39,824 nucleotides of DNA from JAHELQ01 sp965603365 (GTDB lineage: Bacteria > Acidobacteriota > Aminicenantia > UBA2199): positions 1 through 39,824 of the forward strand of contig CBFDCR010000044.1 of NCBI GenBank assembly GCA_965603365.1. The letters are read 5' to 3'. Under the pieces are notes generated by a model. It did no database searches. It saw only the letters and a list, made by a program, of their open reading frames with translations, and was not told the DNA's origin. The position numbers and the translations under genes are program-made. Every line of letters starts with the position of its first letter. Within the stretch, counting starts at the first letter, position 1. Below, piece by piece: positions 9,948-16,506 of the stretch.

Positions 9948-11060
9948 ATGTCAAAAAGAGATTACTACGAAGTCTTGGGCGTTCCCCGGAATGCCGCTGT
10001 CGATGAGATCAAAAAAGCCTACCGCCAGTTGGCCCTCCAGTACCATCCGGATCGCAACCAGGGTGACCCGGAGGCGGAAGAGAAATTCAAGGAGGCTTCC
10101 GAAGCCTATTCGGTTCTGGGTAACGATGAGAAACGAAAAATCTACGACCAGTTTGGATTTGAAGGCCTAAAAGGCATGGGTCGGGGTTTTGCCGACTTCT
10201 CCTCCGTTTTCTCCGACTCCATCTTTGCCGATTTCGGCGATATACTGGGTGATTTGTTCGGCTTCGGTTCCTTCGGCGGCAGGTCCCGCCGGGGCGGTGC
10301 CCAGAGGGGGCGCGACATCGGCCTGCAAGTCGACTTAACCCTGGAAGAGGCCTTTAAAGGTGTGGAAAAATACATCGATGTGGAAAAGGAGAAGAGCTGC
10401 GATGTCTGCGGCGGCAGCGGCAGCAAACCGGGCACCTCGCCCGAAACCTGCCGGCAGTGCGGCGGCAGCGGCAGTGTCCGCCGAACCCAGGGGTTCTTTT
10501 CCATCTCCACCACCTGTCCCGTGTGCCGGGGTGCCGGCAAGACCATCACCCATCCCTGTAAGAACTGCAGCGGCAGCGGCCGGATCAAAGCCAAACGGGA
10601 AATCAAGGTGAACTTCCCCGCCGGTGTCGATACCGGCAACCGGCTGCGGGTGACCGGCGAAGGGGAGGCCGGCTACGGCGGCGGCCGGCCCGGCGATCTC
10701 TATCTGGTGATCAACATCAAAGCAGACAAGAAATTCCGGCGGGAGGGCAACGACTTAATTTACCAATTGGATATCGCCTTTTCCCAGGCCGCCTTAGGAG
10801 ACGAAGTAAAGATCAAAACCTTCGGGGGCACCGAAAAGGTCAAGATCCCGCCGGAAACCCAGAACGGCACAGTCATCAAAATCCGGGGTGAAGGCTTCAA
10901 GGTCATCAACAGCTATGCCAGGGGCGACCTGCTGGTCATCGTCAATGTCAAAACCCCTACCAGATTATCCAAACAGGAAAAGGAGCTGTTCAAAGAACTC
11001 CGGGAAATCGAACAACAAAAAACCCAGACAGGCAAAAAGGCCAAAAACCTCTACAACTAA
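9948..11060 (+). CDS. dnaJ: Chaperone protein DnaJ (Hsp40)
   Basis: DnaJ stimulates the DnaK ATPase and delivers unfolded substrates. The 370-residue protein has an N-terminal J domain with the HPD triad (QYHPDRNQGD), a Gly/Phe-rich linker (about 75-110) and four zinc-binding repeats of the CxxCxGxG type, of which the last two vary slightly: CDVCGGSG, CRQCGGSG, CPVCRGAG, CKNCSGSG. The C-terminal beta domains follow (GVDTGNRLRVTGEGEAGYGG). This is therefore a full type I DnaJ. It follows dnaK by five bases and precedes rsmE by 21 bases. Confidence 0.96.
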   Translation: MSKRDYYEVLGVPRNAAVDEIKKAYRQLALQYHPDRNQGDPEAEEKFKEASEAYSVLGNDEKRKIYDQFGFEGLKGMGRGFADFSSVFSDSIFADFGDILGDLFGFGSFGGRSRRGGAQRGRDIGLQVDLTLEEAFKGVEKYIDVEKEKSCDVCGGSGSKPGTSPETCRQCGGSGSVRRTQGFFSISTTCPVCRGAGKTITHPCKNCSGSGRIKAKREIKVNFPAGVDTGNRLRVTGEGEAGYGGGRPGDLYLVINIKADKKFRREGNDLIYQLDIAFSQAALGDEVKIKTFGGTEKVKIPPETQNGTVIKIRGEGFKVINSYARGDLLVIVNVKTPTRLSKQEKELFKELREIEQQKTQTGKKAKNLYN

Positions 11061-11081
11061 AAAATTAAACGCATCGGCCCA

Positions 11082-11789
11082 ATGGAAATCCGCAGGTTTT
11101 TTTCCCGAGAACCGGTTCTCCAACACACCGTCACCATCGGCGGCGAAGAGTATCACCATATCCGCAGCGTCAATCGCCTGAGGCCGGGAGACCCCATCGA
11201 GGTCATCGACGGCTGCGGTCGCCTCTACACCGGAACGATCGGGGCAATCAGCCGGGGACAGGTCGTCGTCCACATCCAGAAAGAGGAGAGGGAAGATCCC
11301 TCGACCGTTGAGACGATCGTGGCCCCCTCCCTGTTAAAACCCAGAGCCATGACCTTGCTGATGGAAAGACTCAGCGAGATGGGGATCGACGAGATCCGGC
11401 CGGTGATCTACAGCCGCACCGATATAGACTACACTCCCGCCATGCTGAAAAAGTGGCAGCGCCTCGCCGTCCAATCCCTCAAGGTCAACAAGAGGTTGTG
11501 GCTCACCGCCATCTATCCCCCCGTCACCCTCCAGGAGTTACTCTCATGGGCCAAAGACTCCGAAGTCAGGACCCCCCTCGTACTGGACCTCGAGGGCCCA
11601 AAAGGCGATCTCCCCCCCTTCCGCCCGCCGGTGTGCTGCCTGATAGGCCCGCCCGGCGACTTCACCCCCCAGGAAAAAGAACAAATTGCCCAGAACCACT
11701 TCATCCCCTACCGCCTCAACCCCTGCACCCTCAAGACCGAAACCGCCGCCATCGCCGCCGCCGCCCTCCTCCGCGCCCACCTCCCCTAA
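11082..11789 (+). CDS. rsmE: 16S rRNA (uracil(1498)-N(3))-methyltransferase RsmE
   Basis: RsmE methylates N3 of U1498 in 16S rRNA with S-adenosylmethionine. The 235-residue product has the N-terminal PUA-like domain (MEIRRFFSR, then EYHHIRSVNRLRPGDPIEVIDG) and the C-terminal SPOUT knot: LLMERLSEMGIDEIRPVIYSRT, then CCLIGPPGDFTPQEKEQI (the family's IGPEGGF motif reads IGPPGDF here) and the last knot segment LNPCTLKTETAAIAAAALL. rsmE frequently follows dnaJ, so the location agrees. The GPPGD variant is a mild departure from the usual GPEGG, but the rest is regular. Confidence 0.93.
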   Translation: MEIRRFFSREPVLQHTVTIGGEEYHHIRSVNRLRPGDPIEVIDGCGRLYTGTIGAISRGQVVVHIQKEEREDPSTVETIVAPSLLKPRAMTLLMERLSEMGIDEIRPVIYSRTDIDYTPAMLKKWQRLAVQSLKVNKRLWLTAIYPPVTLQELLSWAKDSEVRTPLVLDLEGPKGDLPPFRPPVCCLIGPPGDFTPQEKEQIAQNHFIPYRLNPCTLKTETAAIAAAALLRAHLP

Positions 11790-11851
11790 CTATGTATTTA
11801 ACACATAATTTGTTGCGATAAGAGACAGGCCAACTTCTCCCGTCTCTCTGG

Positions 11852-11977
11852 ACGTCACCGCTGACACTCTGACCGTCAACCCTGACGCTTCGCACGTCAC
11901 CGCTGACGTTCTGGACGTCAACTTTGACACTCGAAACGTCACCACTGACGTCCTGGACGTCACCGCTAAGGTATAGC
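11852..11977. repeat. Tandem array with 21-bp period, 6 palindromic units
   Basis: Six consecutive 21-base units begin at 11852, 11873, 11894, 11915, 11936 and 11957. The typical core is ACGTCACCGCTGACGT, a stem of six with a four-base loop, followed by a five-base spacer. The second unit replaces bases in the core (CCGTCAACCCTGACGC) and the last loses the right arm. The array fills the spacer between rsmE and the operon that starts at 12114. The period is a multiple of three, so frames stay open through it (for example DVTADTL-like heptads), but no start or ribosome-binding site supports translation. Confidence 0.85.
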
Positions 11978-12056
11978 GATAGGGGACAAAAATCCCGACC
12001 TCAAGAATAAAACTCGCGACACTGGAACTTTATGCTCCCCGCCCCGGGTTTTTGAC

Positions 12057-12085
12057 TTGTAAAAAGAAATGTTTTCTTTTATAAT
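12057..12085 (+). promoter_or_regulatory. Predicted promoter of the KGGVGR operon
   Basis: TTGTAA (12057-12062) and a perfect TATAAT (12080-12085) are 17 bases apart. Transcription would start near 12092, which rules out the ATG at 12069 and leaves the ATG at 12114 as the start of the first gene. Confidence 0.55.
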
Positions 12086-12113
12086 TTGCTGGAACAGTGG
12101 ATTATGGTTGAAA

Positions 12114-13001
12114 ATGGTTAAGAAAGCTGAAAATAAGATTGATATTTTCGATTTAGCCGAGAAAAACGCACCGTATTTAACCGACACATTTCAATCCCTG
12201 CTGGACAGTACCGATAAGAAAAATCCCGACACATTAAAGACATTTACAACCAGGATTCGTGATGAATGGAATCTCTCCATCAATATGAAAGAGAAGGCTC
12301 TGAATGACTTTTTACATGCTGGCCAATATAAAAATATCTACGAACAAAAAATCAGAGAGGTTGATGAACGGATAAAAAAAGGGGAAGTGGACGCCTCAGA
12401 AAAGGAAATGAAACTGGAAGAATCCTTGAGATCCCACTTAAAAAAATATTACGAGAGTCGGATGACTTTTGATTCTGGGCTGAAAGCCGGTGAAAAAATA
12501 AAATATGCGGCCCTAAACATCGGCGGCATCGGAATCAGCCGCTTTGCCCCTCTTTGCATGATCATCAAAAGAGAAGACGCCGAAGATTTCACGGCTCTGG
12601 CGTTTATAAAACGAGACAGCATCCTTCACTACGTTCATCAAGGGCGTGTGGATTTTGATAAGCTACGGAAAGATGTTTCAAACAAAGAGTGCCTGCCCTT
12701 CCTGGCAGCTATCAAGCATAAGGACGAAATCGAGACCATCCCGCCCGAAAAATGGCACTCCATGCTTTGCTGCGATGCCGATTATATCGAAGCCGTTACC
12801 ATCGATGACATTCTGAATTCCCATGTGAGAAGTGTACGGGTCGCCAGGGCCTACTTCAACGGTATTTTTAAGGTCACCATGCTGAAAAAATACGATTCGC
12901 AGTTAACCGATGATGAGCAGTTGCGTTTACAGGCATTTTTGCTTATAATGGATACGTTAAAAAAAAGAGGCATTGAACTGGAGGTTATCGATGAACATTA
13001 A
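12114..13001 (+). CDS. Uncharacterised protein, first gene of KGGVGR operon
   Basis: I do not recognise this 295-residue protein. It has no signal peptide or membrane helix. The N-terminal half is highly charged and helical, probably partly coiled coil (KIREVDERIKKGEVDASEKE). The C-terminal half is more globular, with NIGGIGISRFAPLCMIIKRE and later SVRVARAYFNGIFKVTMLKK. The start is placed at the ATG at 12114 because the predicted -10 box (12080-12085) lies downstream of the earlier ATG at 12069; no strong ribosome-binding site is visible. Its end overlaps the next gene by 11 bases, so it belongs to a three-gene unit ending with a KGGVGRT ATPase. It may be the effector or sensor partner of that ATPase, which is inference from gene order only. 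Confidence 0.7.
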   Translation: MVKKAENKIDIFDLAEKNAPYLTDTFQSLLDSTDKKNPDTLKTFTTRIRDEWNLSINMKEKALNDFLHAGQYKNIYEQKIREVDERIKKGEVDASEKEMKLEESLRSHLKKYYESRMTFDSGLKAGEKIKYAALNIGGIGISRFAPLCMIIKREDAEDFTALAFIKRDSILHYVHQGRVDFDKLRKDVSNKECLPFLAAIKHKDEIETIPPEKWHSMLCCDADYIEAVTIDDILNSHVRSVRVARAYFNGIFKVTMLKKYDSQLTDDEQLRLQAFLLIMDTLKKRGIELEVIDEH

Positions 13002-13602
13002 ACTCATCGCCATTGCCAGGGGAGACGGCTGGGGCCTGCTCATCAAAGACGAGAAGCTCTATGTCCTCCGCCCTCCCTATCTGTCAAAAGATCTGATCGA
13101 AATTTCCGAAAAAGAGCTGTCAAATGCCCTCTATCAATACGGTTTTGAAGAGTGCGATGCCTCGTTTAGTACCCTGAATGAACTCATCCAGCATCTGAAA
13201 TCGGAATATATCGAATTCAATCAACAACAAAAACTCTCGCTGCCGGAGCCCGAAGAGTTGAAACGGCTGCTGCAGTACGCCACCGATGAAATGTTGAACG
13301 ACTATCTCCACAAGGCGGAGACAGAATTTATTCCCCAGGGTAAATTCGATGCCGCCCAAACCCTGGCCCTGGATCTCCTGGAACTGGATAAGGTGAGACA
13401 GAACGATCAATTTCACCAGCGGGCCACCAACATCATCAAGGCGTGCAGAGAACGGAAAGAAAAGTCCAGAGAACTCATCGTCAGAGCCACTCAATTAAAC
13501 CATGAATTTCCCCTGGCGGAAAAACGTTATACCAGAAGATTCATTCGCGATATAAAGGAGTACACTTTTAAGCAGAGACAGTTATTGCCCGTCGGCTGCT
13601 GA
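12991..13602 (+). CDS. Uncharacterised protein, second gene of KGGVGR operon
   Basis: A 203-residue cytoplasmic protein that I cannot assign. It begins MNIKLIAIARGDGWGLLIKD, a short beta-rich segment, and then becomes helical and charged (EPEELKRLLQYATDEMLNDY). The start at 12991 is well supported by GGAGG seven bases upstream; an in-frame ATG six codons earlier lies before that site. It overlaps the preceding gene by 11 bases and ends ten bases before the ATPase gene, so the three are probably made together. The small beta segment followed by helices suggests an adaptor, but no motif proves this. Confidence 0.72.
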   Translation: MNIKLIAIARGDGWGLLIKDEKLYVLRPPYLSKDLIEISEKELSNALYQYGFEECDASFSTLNELIQHLKSEYIEFNQQQKLSLPEPEELKRLLQYATDEMLNDYLHKAETEFIPQGKFDAAQTLALDLLELDKVRQNDQFHQRATNIIKACRERKEKSRELIVRATQLNHEFPLAEKRYTRRFIRDIKEYTFKQRQLLPVGC

Positions 13603-13612
13603 AAGGAGTTAT

Positions 13613-15406
13613 ATGAAGGCCATCACATTCTATTCATATAAAGGCGGGGTGGGGCGAACCCTGGCCTTAGCCAACATCGCCGTTTACGTGTCCCGCTTCG
13701 GCCAGAATGTCTGCCTGGTGGATTTTGACCTGGAGGCACCGGGTCTTCTATACAAGTTCCCGGAGTATTTCTCCACCTCCCCCCAAAGCGGTCTGGTGGA
13801 CTACATCCATGAATTCACCGCCGGGGGAAATATCCCCGCCTCCTTAGGAGAATATATTTTAACCGCCGATGGCCTTCCTGAATCCCAGGGTTTCATCAAA
13901 ATGATACCCGCCGGCAATATTCATTCGGCCCAGTACTGGAAGAAACTGGCCTCCATCGACTGGCACGATCTGTTCTATTCGGAAAAAGGCGAAGGGGTTC
14001 CCTTCTTCCTGGAATTCAAGGAAAAAATCCGGGAAGAAATCAACCCTGATTTTTTACTCTTTGACTCCAGAACCGGCATCACGGAGATGAGCGGCATCTG
14101 TACCACCCTGCTGCCGGACCAGGTGGTCTTCTTCATCACCCACAACCCGGAAAACAAGGATGGTTCCCGGCAAATCCTGCGGGGCATCCAGAAAGCCAAG
14201 AGGTTGAAGAAGCAAGATCCTATTAAAGTCCACTTTGTCCTGACCCGCATCCCCTTCCCCGGGGAAGATAAAGACAAAGAAGTCGAAAAAAACATCATAA
14301 CAGGCATCCGCAGCTTCTTGAACGAGGACACCGAAAATCTGACCGAGCACCTGAATATCGACGAAATCTCTATCCTCCACTCGGACCGGGAACTGGAACT
14401 AGCCGAATCCCTGCATTTAACCGAGAAAAATGTGAAAGAGAGGCCCCTTTATCAGGATTACCTGAAACTCTTCTCCCGGATCATCCCGGAAAACATGATC
14501 AAGCCCTATTTTGACCAGATTGTGAGTCAAATCACCCAGACAGACAGAATGCTCGAGGAGCCGGATCGGGTGCAGCAGGAACTGGAAGCCCTGGTAACGA
14601 GCTATCCCCATCCGAAATCCTATGAAAAACTGATCGATTTTTACCTGCTCCGTAATGTAGATCCTGATCGTATCCTGGAATGTTTTGCCGATTTATGGCA
14701 GATAGTAAAAAAACCCGACAGGAATATATTAAACAAATTTATTCAAACTTTTAAAAAGAAAAACTATTTTGGGAGCATCGAAAAAATTCACCTAAAAATG
14801 GCAGAAGAGTATCTGCGGTCGAATCCTTCAGATCGGGTCGAAATGGCCTTAAAATTGGCGGGAATATACAATGATAGATCTCAATATAAAGAGGCCCTTT
14901 CCCACTACCTGAATGTGATCGATAGGGTGAAAAACAAAGAGGAAATCCTCGAAGAGATTCTAAAAATATTAATACACGAACAACGCTATGATGAGGCATT
15001 GAATGTATACCAGAGGTTTAAGAGTATCGTCTTGAATTCTGTTTCTCTGAAGGCACTGCTCATCGAGATATTGTATGAATTGGGTAAAATAGAAGAAATT
15101 AAAGAACTTCTGGGCAGTGATGAAAAAACCGAAGAAAAACTAATATTCCATAACCCATCCTTGTTTGCCAATATAATGAAGCGATTAAACAGAGAGGACG
15201 AAATCGACTCCTCACTTCATAAACTTTTAAACAAGTTGGTCTCTCAAGACGATTGGCAAAAACTTACTGAACTTGGCAGAGCCTTTTATCAATTAGATAA
15301 AAAAGAGGAATTCAAAAACGCCTTACCCGAAGGCTATCATTATAAAAAGAGAATATTGCAAAGACTGGATTTCAGATCCTCGCCTGTCCGTAGAATATCC
15401 AGATAA
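13613..15406 (+). CDS. KGGVGR-type ParA/MinD-like ATPase with helical repeat tail
   Basis: The 597-residue protein opens with MKAITFYSYKGGVGRT, a deviant Walker A of ParA/MinD-like SIMIBI ATPases (KGGVGRT, residues 10-16). Next come the switch region DFDLEAPG (about 37-44) and the Walker B-like FLLFDSRTGITEMSG (about 146-160), both typical of the KGGVGR subfamily. After about residue 300 the protein is a run of helical pairs of TPR/SEL type (YKEALSHYLNVIDRVKNKEE, then YDEALNVYQRFKSIV). AGGAG five bases upstream supports the start. KGGVGR ATPases fused to repeats are known from NTP-dependent conflict systems, where they act as switches next to effectors. The two preceding genes of unknown family would be the partners. 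No effector domain is recognisable, so a defence role is inference. Confidence 0.82.
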   Translation: MKAITFYSYKGGVGRTLALANIAVYVSRFGQNVCLVDFDLEAPGLLYKFPEYFSTSPQSGLVDYIHEFTAGGNIPASLGEYILTADGLPESQGFIKMIPAGNIHSAQYWKKLASIDWHDLFYSEKGEGVPFFLEFKEKIREEINPDFLLFDSRTGITEMSGICTTLLPDQVVFFITHNPENKDGSRQILRGIQKAKRLKKQDPIKVHFVLTRIPFPGEDKDKEVEKNIITGIRSFLNEDTENLTEHLNIDEISILHSDRELELAESLHLTEKNVKERPLYQDYLKLFSRIIPENMIKPYFDQIVSQITQTDRMLEEPDRVQQELEALVTSYPHPKSYEKLIDFYLLRNVDPDRILECFADLWQIVKKPDRNILNKFIQTFKKKNYFGSIEKIHLKMAEEYLRSNPSDRVEMALKLAGIYNDRSQYKEALSHYLNVIDRVKNKEEILEEILKILIHEQRYDEALNVYQRFKSIVLNSVSLKALLIEILYELGKIEEIKELLGSDEKTEEKLIFHNPSLFANIMKRLNREDEIDSSLHKLLNKLVSQDDWQKLTELGRAFYQLDKKEEFKNALPEGYHYKKRILQRLDFRSSPVRRISR

Positions 15407-15583
15407 ACGGCTGCACCCTAAAATTAAAACTTCGGCCCTGGGTACACGGTTAACTATTCGGGAACTTTGGGTTTGATGGGGAAAAGTCGTTTAATAGGTC
15501 ACTTGCGGTAGGGTACAGAGCGCTTTCCCTTTAATCCTTAGAAATAGCCTTTTTCTTCGAGGATTTTTATATAATCTTCTTCT

Positions 15584-15931
15584 TTAATTGCATCGGATGA
15601 AATTTTGTAAGGTTGAGAACCATTTTTGGGGAAGAGGTCCCAGGTTCTCTTTGTCTTCCGCCAGATCTTCATAGAGGGTAACGATCTCCCGGCAGAGCAG
15701 ATCCACCGCTTCAAATTCATTGTCGGAATAGGCAAAGGCCTCAATGTCATCGAAGCTGGCAATGACCTGGCCGTTTTCAAATTCGATAGTGATATATATA
15801 GGATATCTCAGAGAATATTTATCGTTTCTCAAGGAGTTTAAGGGAATAATCTTGAAATTGGCTTCGATTTTTTTCAAGATCTTTCTGGCATAAAAAGAAA
15901 TTGTTTCAGAGTCTGCGGTTTGTAATCCCAT
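15584..15931 (-). CDS. Small uncharacterised protein
   Basis: This 115-residue protein has a compact alpha/beta look: an amphipathic N-terminal helix (ISFYARKILKKIEANF), a beta region (YPIYITIEFENGQVIASFDD) and a helical end (EAVDLLCREIVTLYEDLAED, then LGPLPQKW). No family name can be given with confidence. It has no signal peptide. In another frame, the DNA 15538-15622 encodes a protein-like stretch ending in EEDYIKILEEKGYF, so either a one-base error joins the two or a second small gene overlaps. The gene is alone on the minus strand between two plus-strand units. Confidence 0.6.
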   Translation of the reverse strand: MGLQTADSETISFYARKILKKIEANFKIIPLNSLRNDKYSLRYPIYITIEFENGQVIASFDDIEAFAYSDNEFEAVDLLCREIVTLYEDLAEDKENLGPLPQKWFSTLQNFIRCN

Positions 15932-16024
15932 ATTAACCTCTGCCTATCTTATATCACACTTCACTTTTTTCTTCAATATTCAAAATCGAACCGGGCGGAC
16001 TTTAGAGGAAGTGGGGGTTGGCTA

Positions 16025-16053
16025 TTGACAAGGGGGCGGATTTTGGTCATAAT
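16025..16053 (+). promoter_or_regulatory. Predicted promoter upstream of 21-bp array and Gly-rich peptide
   Basis: TTGACA (16025-16030) and CATAAT (16048-16053) are separated by 17 bases. A transcript from here would run through the REP-like motif (16075-16094) and the palindromic array (16114-16260) into the peptide gene at 16279, giving a structured leader of about 220 bases. Confidence 0.45.
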
Positions 16054-16074
16054 TTTTTTGGGGGTTAAAAATTT

Positions 16075-16094
16075 TTGCCTGGCCCTAATCCGTT
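16075..16094. repeat. REP-like motif
   Basis: TTGCCTGGCCCTAATCCGTT matches the motif at 47-66 near the left edge of the window with one base changed in the shared 19-base core. It is followed by a partial second copy of the CCAATCCGTTTC part. The family relation to the GGCCTGACCCC motif elsewhere is by eye. Confidence 0.55.
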
Positions 16095-16113
16095 CCAATC
16101 CGTTTCACTGGGT

Positions 16114-16260
16114 GACGTGTGACTCAAGGCGTCAATCTTAATAACTCAGAGTTATAGAAGAGTAAGAAAAAGTTATGAAGTTGACGTGTGCAGCGTCACC
16201 GGTGACGTCTAGAGTCATAGATCTGCGGCCAAAAGTGATGATCTTATAAGTTAAAGTGAC
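16114..16260. repeat. Tandem array with 21-bp period, 7 diverged units
   Basis: Seven 21-base units start at 16114 and end at 16260. They are diverged, but each tends to end in a form of AGAGTTAT or AAAGTGAC. Two exact palindromes stand out: ATAACTCAGAGTTAT (16141-16155) and CGTCACCGGTGACG (16194-16207). The array stops ten bases before the ribosome-binding site ACGGAGG of the Gly-rich peptide gene, so it would form part of its leader. Confidence 0.7.
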
Positions 16261-16278
16261 AAAACGGAGGAAAAAAAG

Positions 16279-16431
16279 ATGTCTGTTTTTAAGAAGAGAG
16301 AGAAAAAAGATAGTGTTGAGTCCAACGAATTAAAAAGATCAACGGAAAACAGGACAGAGGATGTGGGGGTGTCGGCCTTCAAGTTAAAGGGCAAGAGAAC
16401 CGGGGACGGCGGCGGCAGTGGGGAAAATTAA
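16279..16431 (+). CDS. Small Gly-rich peptide (50 aa), copy 1
   Basis: This gene of 50 codons has a strong ribosome-binding site (CGGAGG, spacing eight). The product starts MSVFKKREKK, continues as a charged Lys/Glu-rich stretch and ends in the glycine-rich TGDGGGSGEN. There is no signal peptide and no cysteine. A related but damaged copy lies at 31414-31595; the ribosome-binding site, a VESNELK/VKPKELK block and the DGGGSG(E)N end are conserved between them, while the middle differs. Conservation of the tail and of the non-coding 60 bases after the stop suggests a functional unit. It could be a leader plus core of a modified peptide, but no maturase is adjacent and no family is recognised. 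Confidence 0.6.
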   Translation: MSVFKKREKKDSVESNELKRSTENRTEDVGVSAFKLKGKRTGDGGGSGEN

Positions 16432-16494
16432 TGATATGGATTGGCGATTGAGGTCAGGCATTTCGTCCTATTTAAAATTCCGGGGTAACTCCTG
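16432..16494 (+). repeat. Conserved element downstream of Gly-rich peptide, copy 1
   Basis: These 63 bases after the stop match 31596-31658 with few differences; the core CGATTGAGGTCA and the 26-bp element at 16467-16492 are shared. The second copy is followed by a truncated beta-propeller gene, whereas here the convergent NACHT gene begins at once. Confidence 0.7.
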
Positions 16495-16506
16495 CCTATT
16501 TAAAGC

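Noticed and set aside
12069..12113. Earlier ATG for the first KGGVGR-operon gene
   Set aside because: The best promoter's -10 box (12080-12085) lies downstream of it, and the extra residues look non-conserved.
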